NCBI GenBank assembly: GCA_963822595.1
Contig: CAWGIG010000001.1
Coordinates: forward strand, 496,001-560,000
Reading direction: 5' to 3'
DNA: 64,000 nucleotides
Origin: CAVRUH01 sp963822595
Lineage (GTDB): Bacteria > Chlamydiota > Chlamydiia > Chlamydiales > Waddliaceae
Each line of letters opens with the position of its first letter. The first letter of the stretch is position 1. The position numbers were made by a program, and so were the translations under genes. Below are positions 43,994-53,145 of this stretch, one piece after another. Under the pieces are notes generated by a model. It saw only the letters and a list, made by a program, of their open reading frames with translations, was not told the origin of the DNA and made no database searches.

Positions 43994-44026
43994 CCAGTAT
44001 GACAGTTTCAAAAACTGTCATACTGG
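43994..44026 (-). terminator. Hairpin downstream of the MOMP-like gene
   Basis: CCAGTATGACAGTTT (43994-44008) pairs perfectly with AAACTGTCATACTGG (44012-44026), a loop of three bases. Only a weak T-rich tract follows on the minus strand. Confidence 0.7.
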
Positions 44027-44036
44027 GAAATTGATT

Positions 44037-45014
44037 TTAGAATTCGAGCGCAGCTCCAAAAGAGACTCCGTCTAAACTTAAATCACCATAACCACCAAAT
44101 TGATTATGATTAAAGAAACGGTGCTCTTCAACGCCAAGCTCCAATACTAAGACTTTATCGCAACAGAAACATGTCTGTATAGAGGTCTCCCAACGTATAC
44201 CAAAGCCTAAATCCAAGACAAACTGATTGCCTTGGGTATTTTTAACTAGGTGATCGATATTTGTTCCTGTATCAAATTCCTGTGTGTTATTTGAATGAAC
44301 ATGAAATCTTCCAAATAAAACAGAGCCCGCTATATCTCCATAAAGACTAAATCCACATCCTAGGGTCCAATCTAATTCCACACCAAAAATAGGACCTACT
44401 CCTGAAAAGTCTTGTCTAACTGTTCCAAAAGAAGTTTCAGGATTCTCATCTACTGAACTTATCAGATGAGTGTGAAGTTTTTGATCAATCCTACCATAAC
44501 TTACCCCTGCAAATGGGATTACGTCAAAGCAAGATGAACACCCACAGTCACAGTAATAAACGAGATCCACAACATCATAATTTAACTTCCAATGATGTTC
44601 ATTATCATCACTTCCATTCCCTGAATGAGAATGATAATGAAGCCAATTTGCCGCAAGTCCACAGTTGCTATCGGCGAATTGATATCCGGCTCCGACACTA
44701 AATCCTAAATTCCAATCAAAATCGGGATCGTGATTTCTTCCTTCCAAAGTTGAAACGAGAACATCATCCTCAACGGTATTCGTAACTTCAGTTCGATCAC
44801 AGGGTGAAGAGAGTCCTCCCTCATAAGCTCTTAAGTAAAGCGCTCTCCCCCCTAAAATAAAATCTCCAAAACATGGATTGCAACAAGGAGTGGGTACGCA
44901 GCAAATGGGTGCACATGGATCCTCGCAGCCACCATGAGCAGTCCCCGATGCTGCAATCATACAGATTGCGCTTAACATTATATTTCTGAGTTTATTTGTC
45001 ATATTATCAATCAT
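44037..45014 (-). CDS. MOMP-like cysteine-rich outer-membrane porin
   Basis: 325 residues with a signal peptide (cleavage near ASGTAHG), followed by a Cys/Pro-rich start (CEDPCAPICCVPTPCCNPCFGDF) and many alternating beta strands. It ends in a terminal phenylalanine (GAALEF), the recognition signal for the outer-membrane assembly machinery. This matches the MOMP-like family of environmental chlamydiae, in which cysteines cross-link the envelope of infectious particles. It probably forms a general porin. The ATG at 45014 follows AAGGAA. It lies directly downstream of the collagen-like gene. Confidence 0.75.
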   Translation of the reverse strand: MIDNMTNKLRNIMLSAICMIAASGTAHGGCEDPCAPICCVPTPCCNPCFGDFILGGRALYLRAYEGGLSSPCDRTEVTNTVEDDVLVSTLEGRNHDPDFDWNLGFSVGAGYQFADSNCGLAANWLHYHSHSGNGSDDNEHHWKLNYDVVDLVYYCDCGCSSCFDVIPFAGVSYGRIDQKLHTHLISSVDENPETSFGTVRQDFSGVGPIFGVELDWTLGCGFSLYGDIAGSVLFGRFHVHSNNTQEFDTGTNIDHLVKNTQGNQFVLDLGFGIRWETSIQTCFCCDKVLVLELGVEEHRFFNHNQFGGYGDLSLDGVSFGAALEF

Positions 45015-45054
45015 CTTTTATTCCTTACTTTTCTTCATTATTGGATTCGCATGA

Positions 45055-45950
45055 TTACAAGATGCGCGGATACAGGTTTGTTCCTCCAGCTAAAGGTGTA
45101 ATAGTCAATGCAGTGCTCTCGCTTGCTGGATTATTAACACTGAGAATTGAATTAATTACACTTGTTTCCACAAGCGCTACACCTACTATTTGACTCGTTC
45201 CTGTTGCTCTTCCCACAACAGTATAAGCAAGCTCTATTGGACCCTCTCCTTGATCAAGTGTTAGTACTAATTGTCCTGCTTCAGTAACACTCACTTGAAA
45301 GGTGACACTGTAAACTCCTATGTCTGCTAAGTTGAAAGTGTCAGATCCAGTACGAAATATGTTCCCCGCGCTAGTAGGTCCATCTTGAGGAAAATCGACT
45401 GATGCTCCTGCAGCCACTGTTGCGGCATTGTCAGACGGCATCAAAGCATAAAAATCAGCAAAATCTAAAATACCTGCAGATGCACCCGTAGCTCCGGTTG
45501 CTCCCAGTAGCCCCGTTGCGCCAGTCGCTCCTGTGGCGCCCGTAGCGCCAGTTGCTCCTGTTGCGCCAGTGGCTCCCGGTGTCCCTGTGCCTCCTGTTGC
45601 CCCAGTTAGCTCCTGTTGCGCCTGTCGCTCCAGTGGTGCCCGTTGCGCCAGTTGCTCCCGTTGTTCCTGTGGCTCCTGTTGGTCCGGTTGGTCCCGTTGG
45701 TCCGGTTACACCTGTCGCCCCCGTTGGACCAGTTGCTCCTGTTACACCTTGGGAGGGACCTGTAGGTCCAATAGGACCTGTTGCTCCGGTTGCACCTGTT
45801 GCTCCCGGGGGACCTCTTCGGCAGTCTGTTCCGCAGAATTCGGTGTCCTCCGCGCAGAGTATCTCGAATAGTTTTTTGATTTACTGATTCAGGGGCAGCA
45901 GCCAGATGAGTCGTAAATGCTAATAACAAAAAGGGAAAATATTTAAGCAT
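45055..45950 (-). pseudogene. Collagen-like surface protein, reading frame interrupted twice
   Basis: Read from the ATG at 45950 (AGGAT upstream), the protein starts with a signal peptide (LKYFPFLLLAFTTHLAAA). It would continue as a long Gly-X-Y tract (GPPGATGATGATGPIGPTGP type) and end in a BclA-like C-terminal domain (FADFYALMPSDNAATVA, then GASVDFPQDGP). Two frame changes interrupt it: one near an A6 run at about 45880, the other at about 45607 where a GGAGCNACT unit has an extra T. Removing one base at each restores about 297 residues. It is either a pseudogene, a phase-variable gene or an assembly error. Confidence 0.75.
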
Positions 45951-46192
45951 AAATATCCTATGTGTTTCAATCAAAAATTCTTTGATATATATTATATTTA
46001 AATTTGTCAATATGAATATTTTGATAATTTTTTTCTAAAAGTGGAATTTATTTTAAATTCCCTAAGCAACTCATACTTACATCATTAACATGTTAATTTT
46101 CCTAAAAAAAAGAAAATCTTTTCCCTGCTTCTTTTAAAAGAATTTATTTTTTTGATATTATCGGAAACAATTTGAATCTCGAGGTTGTTTTA

Positions 46193-47420
46193 GTGAAAAA
46201 ATATTTTTGTATTTTATCATTCATAATATGTTTTGAAGCACTATGCGCTGATGTACAATCGAAAAAAGAAAAGACCGTCTGCTTGAATATGATTGTAAAA
46301 AATGAGACGAAAGTCATTCAGCGGTGCTTAGAATCCGTTCGTCCAATGATCGATTACTGGGTGATCGTTGATACCGGATCAAATGATGGCACCCAGACCA
46401 TGATTAAAGAGTATATGAAAGATATTCCGGGGGAACTCCACGAAAGACCCTGGATTAACTTCGGCCACAATCGCAATGAAGCCTTACAACTTGCAAAAGG
46501 AAAAGCCGACTACCTCCTGTTTATTGATGCAGATGAGGTGTTAGTCTATGACAAAGATTTTAAATTACCGGTTTTAGACAAGGATTTCTATTATATCATG
46601 ACCCATTTTGGAGGCACAGTCTATGCACGCGTTCAATTAATTAAGGATTCTTTGAACTGGAAATGGACTGGGGTCCTGCATGAAGTCGTCGATTCCCCGA
46701 AAGCGCATACAAAAGAGGTTTTGGTAGGTGTTATTAATGATGTGCATACCGACGGTGCGCGGTCTCAGGATCCCGATAAGTATAAGAAGGATATCAAAGT
46801 TTTGGAAGCAGGGTTAATGGATGAACCAAATAACTCCCGCTATGTTTTTTATTTAGCGCAAAGTTACTTTGATGCAGGTGATTATGAAAATAGCCTGAAA
46901 AATTATCAAAAGCGTCTTGAAATGGGAGGATGGAATGAGGAAATTTTTTGGTCGATGGTTCAAATAGGCCTTTTACAACAATATCTTGGTAAGGCTACTG
47001 AAGAAATTTCAAGTTCTTTTACTAAGGCTTATCATTATCGTCCTACTCGTATGGAACCCATGTATCATTTGGCAAAGTACTACCGAACGAAAGAGAATTA
47101 TCCCGTTGGGATATTTGATTGCTAGTATTGCTGTAAAAGTGCCGATGCCTAAGGACATTCTATTTGTTCAAAAGTGGATGTATGATTATGGTGCATTGCT
47201 TGAACTATCCATTTGTGCCTATTGGATAGGTAAATACGAAGAATGCGCAGAGCTTTCCCATAGAATGCTAGCTATTCCAAATCTCCCTCAGGAGATACGA
47301 GAATGCGTTGAAAGAAATCTAGCTTTTGCCAACTCAAAATTACTCGAGGTAACAATGGGTCAGGAAAGCAAAAAAGTTTTTTGCCCTCCTGATATATTAC
47401 CATTAATTCGCTGCGACTAA
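46193..47420 (+). pseudogene. Secreted glycosyltransferase (GT2) with TPR tail, frameshifted
   Basis: The GTG at 46193 (GAGG upstream) opens a signal peptide (KKYFCILSFIICFEALCA). A GT2 domain follows: CLNMIVKNETKVIQRCLESV, then VDTGSNDGT and LLFIDADEV with the metal-binding DxD. The TPR-like rest (YVFYLAQSYFDAGDYENSLKNYQKRL) is cut at 47125 by a one-base frame change near 47110 (GTTGGGATATTT). The next frame continues as YLIASIAVKVP to 47420. One extra base explains the break; intact length would be about 408. The product would glycosylate a periplasmic or surface target. Confidence 0.75.
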
Positions 47421-47886
47421 ATTCCCTACTTTCTGCCACTCAGGATTCGGTTGTAAAACTATAGTGATAAACGAATCGTTTGTTTGTTTAGAGTATAACA
47501 TCTGATTCGAGCGCATCTCTGCTTGAATTTGATCAGGTGTTAACATGTAAATACCACCCGAAATAGCATCCACTGCCAATCCGATGACTCCTCCAAAAAC
47601 AATATTTCCAAATACCCAGTAGCTAACTTTTCTTGTAAATGTAGCTTCGTAAGGTTGGTAACCTTCGAGTTCTATTGTAACAATATGGTCGTCTTTACGA
47701 GACATTTCAACGATCAATGGAGTATTTCCTGCATACACATTGTCTACCCAATATGCAAGCATTACTTGGATTACTTGCAATTCCGACAGTTTGCCTAGTA
47801 CCTTGCATTATAGTTGCGCAACCTGTTAATGAAGTTAGAGTCGTGAAACTTAGCAAGAATGTAAATGCTCTTTTTAATATTTTCAT
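47403..47886 (-). pseudogene. PEGA-like lipoprotein, frameshifted
   Basis: From the ATG at 47886 a signal peptide ends in the lipobox SLTGCAT, followed by IMQGTRQTVGIASNPSNA. The frame breaks near 47752 (ATATTGG), and the next frame continues WVDNVYAGNTPLIVEMSRKDDH to 47403, including a GNIVFGGVIGLAVDAISGG hairpin. One extra T explains it; the intact protein would be about 160 residues. The SNPSNA/VYxGxTPL pattern is that of small PEGA-type lipoproteins. It overlaps the preceding gene's end on the opposite strand by 18 bases. Confidence 0.75.
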
Positions 47887-48059
47887 AAATTTCCTATGTT
47901 ATATTTTTTGTTATTTGGTTTATCTACATTAAGAAAACAGGATTATTGTATACGTTCTATGTATTTTTGGTAAGACTATAATTACAAAATTACACAGCTT
48001 TTACATTTAATAATAAAACAAAATTTAATATATAATAAAATTACTAAATTCAAAAAAAA

Positions 48060-48165
48060 GACCTTAGGCAAACAATTTTCAACGCAGAGACGCAGAGAAA
48101 GAAAAAGAGAAAAACAATCATTTTTTTCTCTGCGCCATTCCGGTCCTCTCCGTCTCTCCCCATTA
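48060..48165. repeat. Palindromic repeat, family A, degraded copy 3
   Basis: The left arm (CCTTAGGCAAACAATTTTC and CAACGCAGAGACG) matches copies 1 and 2. The right arm has decayed (CTCTGCGCCATTCC, CTCTCCGTCTCTCC). It is the only feature seen in the 47887-48258 gap besides AT-rich DNA. Confidence 0.75.
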
Positions 48166-48258
48166 GTTATATGGAATCTTTTGAATTACCTTTTTCTTTG
48201 AAATATAGGATTGTTGTGCGATAATTGAGTGTTACAAATTACCATTAGGAGTTTTTTT

Positions 48259-50325
48259 ATGATGCCAGTAATTGTCGGTGATTCCACGGGCAAAGAAATC
48301 GTGCCCTTTTCCCTATCCGAAAATCCTGCTGCAAGCGACTTAGCAATCGTTGAAGCTCCAGTTTCTCCAGCTTTACTGGCTGGCGAGGTCACTGCTGAGG
48401 ATATTATCAAAGCCGAAAATTTTGGTGTCATATATGCGTTTCGACGCCACCAGCAATGCGAGCCTAAAGTGAAAGTTAAGGTGGCTTTAGCGCTCATGGA
48501 AACATTATATGCAAACAGTTTTTCCGCCAAGGTAGCCATGTTTGTCCGATCTGACTGTTGGAATTTGCTCAATGAACTTGATGATGCTGCAGTGAAGGCA
48601 GAATTTGCCATCCGTGTTGCGCATATGATGAAAGACAAAGAAGAGCAATCAGCATGGTGCAGGTTTGCTATGCAATTACTTCAAAATGAAGCAACTCGAG
48701 CTCAATGTCCGAAAGCAGCCCTTGAAACGTTGGCTATGATCTGGGCTGGCACTGGTAATCATGACCAAACCATTCATTGGTTGACTGCTGCAGAGGCTGA
48801 TCGCGACAAATATAAAGAAGCCACTTTTCAATTCTTTTTAGAAGGAGCCTTTGAGCATGGACTTGAGATTCTTGATCATGCGCCTGCAAAATCAAATATG
48901 GAGGACGACTTTATTGATCTTATGGCTATTGGTTTACGTAATAAGTCGATCAATGAAAATAGTGACTATCAAACGAGTATCCTTAAATATCAAAACCATT
49001 GGCAACATAGAACGATCATTTTGCGTGCACTCTGCCATCTATATCTGAAGGAACAGGCTCTCCATTTAGCTAAGGAAATGGTCTCAAACTGTAATGATAT
49101 CGGTCCTCTCTTGGTGCTCTCTAATGATATTACAGAGGTCGATGAGAGAAGAGCCTATCTGGATATTTTGTGCGAGGCAGCAAAGCAAATCGATGAGAGA
49201 AATAACAAGACCGATGGGTACGGAAAACTGAATGATCTTGTTCAAAGTAATCGTATCACTATATTTGAAGCGATTACGATAGCCAATTTTGTTCAGAAGC
49301 CAGGTGCAAGGGTCAGGTCTCTTTGGGGACGTGCTTGTGGCATAAGCATTATGAGGGATAAAGAGGCGGAAGACTTAAGAAAGCTGCAAGCGGTACTCTC
49401 GGCGGTTGTGGTGCATCTTCAAAAATGTACGTCGACTGATTACGTTAATGACGAGTGGAGAAAAGTTTTGCAAATGGAGGTAGAATACGGTTTTCTTGAA
49501 GAAGCAAAGGCTTTAGAAGGTGCCTGGCGGGAATGGCGCAAAGGTTGGGGTGAAAAAGAAGAGGATTCATTGTATCAGGATGATGCAGTTCATATGCTTT
49601 GTTTCTTTGCTGTTTTAAAATATCTCGAAGGTAATACTCTGGGTGCGATTGAAGACTTAAAAGAAGGAGACAGACTCTCTCAAAAAATTTCTCAAGACAA
49701 GCCGAACTGGCGCGATAGCCTGGATGATCATATCGATTATGTTAAAAAGGATTTGCGAAGAAGCCCGGTGGAATTAACTGCATTGCAATCTGCGGTATTG
49801 GAAGCGCTGGTACGCAATCCACGCCATTGCGAACAGATTTTCAAGCTTGAAAAGGAGATAATGATTATTACTCCGTTAAACAAGTCTTGTGCAAATTTAA
49901 TTAATAGGATTTATAAGATTTCACTACTCACACAGCAATCATTGGCGAAACGTGTGATTCAGACCCTTCAGTACAAGATATTGACGCAGAGCGTTACAGC
50001 TGAGCTTGTAAATGTTAAGGCTGCAGCGGTTCTGGTGGAAAATAAACTTTCTGCTTACCGGGGTTGCTTCTTTGAAGAACATAATATTGCTATTGCTAAT
50101 GCGTTAGGTCTTATTTTCCAAAAAATTCAAGAAGAAGGGAATGGAAAGTGGAGTTTGCGCAAGATTAATAAGCTGATTCTCCCGCTTGAACAAGAGCTTA
50201 GAGTTTTATATCAAAACTTGGTTGATCAACAGGATTCTCTTAACATCGATTTGTACAAGTTTAGGAAAGATAAAATTGTTACCCGTCAGGCCATCGTGAG
50301 TATAAAGAATAGTAATCTGGCTTAG
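48259..50325 (+). CDS. Large helical solenoid protein, unknown function
   Basis: 688 residues from the ATG at 48259, chosen because AGGAG ends seven bases upstream. No signal peptide or membrane helix. From about residue 60 to 480 it is a run of amphipathic helix pairs, some TPR-like (AALETLAMIWAGTGNHDQTIHWLTAAE, RTIILRALCHLYLKEQALHLAKEM, MLCFFAVLKYLEGNTLGAIEDLKEGDRL). These solenoids serve as protein-binding scaffolds. No enzymatic motif is seen. It is probably a lineage-specific protein. Confidence 0.75.
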   Translation: MMPVIVGDSTGKEIVPFSLSENPAASDLAIVEAPVSPALLAGEVTAEDIIKAENFGVIYAFRRHQQCEPKVKVKVALALMETLYANSFSAKVAMFVRSDCWNLLNELDDAAVKAEFAIRVAHMMKDKEEQSAWCRFAMQLLQNEATRAQCPKAALETLAMIWAGTGNHDQTIHWLTAAEADRDKYKEATFQFFLEGAFEHGLEILDHAPAKSNMEDDFIDLMAIGLRNKSINENSDYQTSILKYQNHWQHRTIILRALCHLYLKEQALHLAKEMVSNCNDIGPLLVLSNDITEVDERRAYLDILCEAAKQIDERNNKTDGYGKLNDLVQSNRITIFEAITIANFVQKPGARVRSLWGRACGISIMRDKEAEDLRKLQAVLSAVVVHLQKCTSTDYVNDEWRKVLQMEVEYGFLEEAKALEGAWREWRKGWGEKEEDSLYQDDAVHMLCFFAVLKYLEGNTLGAIEDLKEGDRLSQKISQDKPNWRDSLDDHIDYVKKDLRRSPVELTALQSAVLEALVRNPRHCEQIFKLEKEIMIITPLNKSCANLINRIYKISLLTQQSLAKRVIQTLQYKILTQSVTAELVNVKAAAVLVENKLSAYRGCFFEEHNIAIANALGLIFQKIQEEGNGKWSLRKINKLILPLEQELRVLYQNLVDQQDSLNIDLYKFRKDKIVTRQAIVSIKNSNLA

Positions 50326-50332
50326 AGGGAAA

Positions 50333-50800
50333 GAGTAGTTTATCATTTTCATGAGGGCTGAGAGCCAGATATTTGATAGCCCTCGTAGCAGCGAAGCGCA
50401 ATGGTTATCATTTCATGAGGGCTGAAAGCCAGGCTCGTGACAGCCCAGGCAGAGCGAAGCGCAATGGTTATCATTTCATGAGGGCTGAAAGCCAGGCTCG
50501 TGACAGCCCAGGCAGAGCGAAGCGAAGGCCTGGGAGGAGGGTGAAAAAAATGAAAAAGCCCTGGAAGGGCGACTCATCCATTCTTGCATAGATATAATTT
50601 CACCGGAATGAGTCGCCCTTGCAGGGCTCTGACTTTTGTTATCCACGTCAACCCAGGCCTTCGCTTCGCTCTGCCTGGGCTATCAAAAGGCTGGCTTTCA
50701 GCCCTCATGAAATGATAACCATTGCGCTTCGCTGCTGCGGGCTATCAAATATCTGGCTTTCAGCCCTCAGGAAATGGTAAACTATTCTTTAAGTTGATGA
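50333..50800. repeat. Long nested inverted-repeat element, family B copy 2, with an internal tandem duplication
   Basis: The left part contains two tandem 65-bp copies (around 50396 and 50461) of the unit that carries GGGCTGAAAGCCAGGCTCG and CAGGCAGAGCGAAGCG. The right part is the complementary sequence. The central hairpin is the same AGCCCTGGAAGGGCGACTCAT type as at 14960. It covers the 50326-50839 gap; a family C word follows at 50804-50838. Open frames through it have no features of genes. Confidence 0.87.
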
Positions 50801-50839
50801 CATTGTCCGATGCGTCACCCGGGCCGATGCGTTCCGGAC

Positions 50840-52663
50840 TTACTTTTTAAGGTTGAACCCTTTGTCATAAGGGCGCATTTCTAAGTTCAATTTCTTCTCA
50901 GGAAGATGCAAAGTTAAGTGCCATCCATCTGAACAGGAACAGACGTGACCTGTCTTGCATCCTTCCTCACTGGTAAAAAAGGCCTCGGGCTGATGTTGTC
51001 TGATAAAAGCATTGAGACGGACAAGTTGCTCTTCGCGACTGCTATTTCCCCCCAAAACCTCATCATAAAGTTCCTGGGCAAAATCAATTTTGCTACTAAT
51101 AAATTCCAGCTCATCAAAGGCTGGAATTTCTCCTTTGGCAAGATTTTCAAAAACGCGGTTCCTCCAAAAGTCTCGGTCTACACGTATCCACGGAATCCCC
51201 ATGGCTTGAGCTAACTTCTGTATACGCCACAGGTCCACATACTCAGCAAATCCAGAAACTTCCCTATCAGGAACACTAAATTTGCATCTCCATGGCTTTG
51301 TAATAGCACGTTGCATTTCATAAAATTCTTGATAATTTGTTTTTTTCAACGGAAACAATTTTTCCATCATACTAAAGATAAATTTTAAGTTCTCAGCTTC
51401 AACGTGGTATCCATGATCGTGCAAAAATTGAAGTGACTCCTCTCTTCCAAAAACGGGGGGACAAGAATTAATCAATGTTACAGACCACTTTCCATCTTCA
51501 TATTCACTAATATTCATGACATATAGTTCCGGATCAAAGTCTAAAATGTCGTAATAATTCCAGAAAATTTTAGGACTATTGGGAGAAAACTCTAATTTCT
51601 TTACTAATCCACCAGGACATTTGAGTTCTAGAGTAGGTGCGTTACAAAGAAAATTTGATGGCTTCCAATCTTGTGAAATATATGCTTCTGGATCAATGGA
51701 CAGTTCGTATTCTCCGATTTCTTTAAGATAGCGGTTAAGAAGAGGCAAACCAATATAAGGTTCGGGCCCAACATTCCTATATAAATCATCAACGGCACGA
51801 TAAATTTGGCTATGTGAAAATTTTTCTTCATCAATCACTGGCTGATCGCCTTTTACAATAGCTTCAGCAAGCAATTTCATATAGTCTTCAAGTTTAAATG
51901 AGTGCCTCTGTAATATTCTGGCATTGAAATCAAATTCACAGAGATGATGACGACAGGTACTATTGATCGGTCCTAATTTCAAAAATTTCATCCAATTAAC
52001 TTCAAATTGCCAATCAATAAATACTGCATACGTTCTTAATAGGAGACATCCCGCTTCTGCTTTCGAAGCTTCCAACCATTGAACTCTTCTGTCGAAATCT
52101 TGGACCACTTCTTTGTCGCATGTTGCACCCAAGATGTTGTGCAAAGCATGAATGCTGAGCCAACTCTCATCACGTTCCGTTGGATTTCGAGAATTTAAAT
52201 AACATTTCTCACGTAGACGAATCTCACTGAGTTTGCCTCCGGAATAGCAATAAGCCTGAGGTGTAAAAACTGAACGAAATTCACAATTTTCGGGATAGTA
52301 ACCATCGAGAACAATGAAAGGCTTTTTGGGCCATAGGCTCACCATTCTTGGGAGTGCATTTCCAATTTTAACAAGGAGACATGGGGGAACTGGATTATAC
52401 CTAGGTTCTGTCCAACCACTACCAGCCCTGTTCCAGAGCCATTCGGGGTGCAATTCAACCTTAACGGGTTCTCGATTTTGGATAAGAGACTCGACTGCTT
52501 TTTGAATCCATTCTAGAGCTTGATAATTATTACTAGGCTCTAGATTTGCCGATATAGTTTGGATATCCTCGCGGCTACATTTTACCTCTGCATTGTGCAC
52601 AATGGCTTCCGCAAGAGAACATAAGGTTGCGTTTGGCAAAATTGTTTGAACAACAGGATTCAT
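50840..52663 (-). CDS. Large hypothetical protein
   Basis: 607 residues, no signal peptide, no membrane helix and no recognised domain. It is rich in Trp, Cys and Glu and looks like a soluble mixed alpha/beta protein. The GGGAG-preceded ATG at 52663 is a good start. The frame is open throughout. It is bounded by repeats of family B downstream and family C upstream, suggesting an accessory position. Function unknown. Confidence 0.7.
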   Translation of the reverse strand: MNPVVQTILPNATLCSLAEAIVHNAEVKCSREDIQTISANLEPSNNYQALEWIQKAVESLIQNREPVKVELHPEWLWNRAGSGWTEPRYNPVPPCLLVKIGNALPRMVSLWPKKPFIVLDGYYPENCEFRSVFTPQAYCYSGGKLSEIRLREKCYLNSRNPTERDESWLSIHALHNILGATCDKEVVQDFDRRVQWLEASKAEAGCLLLRTYAVFIDWQFEVNWMKFLKLGPINSTCRHHLCEFDFNARILQRHSFKLEDYMKLLAEAIVKGDQPVIDEEKFSHSQIYRAVDDLYRNVGPEPYIGLPLLNRYLKEIGEYELSIDPEAYISQDWKPSNFLCNAPTLELKCPGGLVKKLEFSPNSPKIFWNYYDILDFDPELYVMNISEYEDGKWSVTLINSCPPVFGREESLQFLHDHGYHVEAENLKFIFSMMEKLFPLKKTNYQEFYEMQRAITKPWRCKFSVPDREVSGFAEYVDLWRIQKLAQAMGIPWIRVDRDFWRNRVFENLAKGEIPAFDELEFISSKIDFAQELYDEVLGGNSSREEQLVRLNAFIRQHQPEAFFTSEEGCKTGHVCSCSDGWHLTLHLPEKKLNLEMRPYDKGFNLKK

Positions 52664-52734
52664 AGGACTCTCCCTTTTCGTAAAACACTATCATCATTGC
52701 TGGATTTATTAAAAGGGTTTCAATTCTTTTATAG

Positions 52735-53051
52735 TAGAATCAGTCGCTCTCCGCGATGCGCTCCGAGCTCTATGGTAACACCTAATTCTACCCCGGGTTC
52801 CGATGCGTCACCCGGGGCTCTAATGGATACGTCCTTCGCGATGCGCTACGGACTCAGGAATAATTAAGTGATTTCTCGAGTAGGGAATAATTAAGGGATT
52901 TCACGAGTAGGGAATAATTATGGGATTTCCTGAGTCCGGAGCGCATCGCGAAGGACGTATCCATTAGAGCCCCGGGTGACGCATCGGAACCCGGGGTAGA
53001 TCAAGTTTTACCATAGAGCTCGGAGCGCATCGCGGAGAGCGACTGATTCTA
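52735..53051. repeat. Palindromic repeat, family C copy 3, with a central triple 27-bp tandem repeat
   Basis: Outer arms (TAGAATCAGTCGCTCTCCGC at 52735, complement ending 53051) and inner arms with GCGATGCGCTACGGACTC pair along about 110 bases. The centre (52857-52937) is three 27-base copies of GGAATAATTAAGTGATTTC-type units. It fills most of the 52664-53145 gap. Confidence 0.9.
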
Positions 53052-53145
53052 CTGCGACACTTGCGTTGTAAGAAGTTTGCTAGATTTATTAAAACCGTTT
53101 GGATACTATATGGCGAAAAAAAAGAAGTATGAGGTTCTTTTTTAA

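Noticed and set aside
45533..45887. Plus-strand frames rich in APVAPV and PVGPVG
   Set aside because: They are the complement of the collagen-like Gly-X-Y repeats on the minus strand; there is no start signal or domain.
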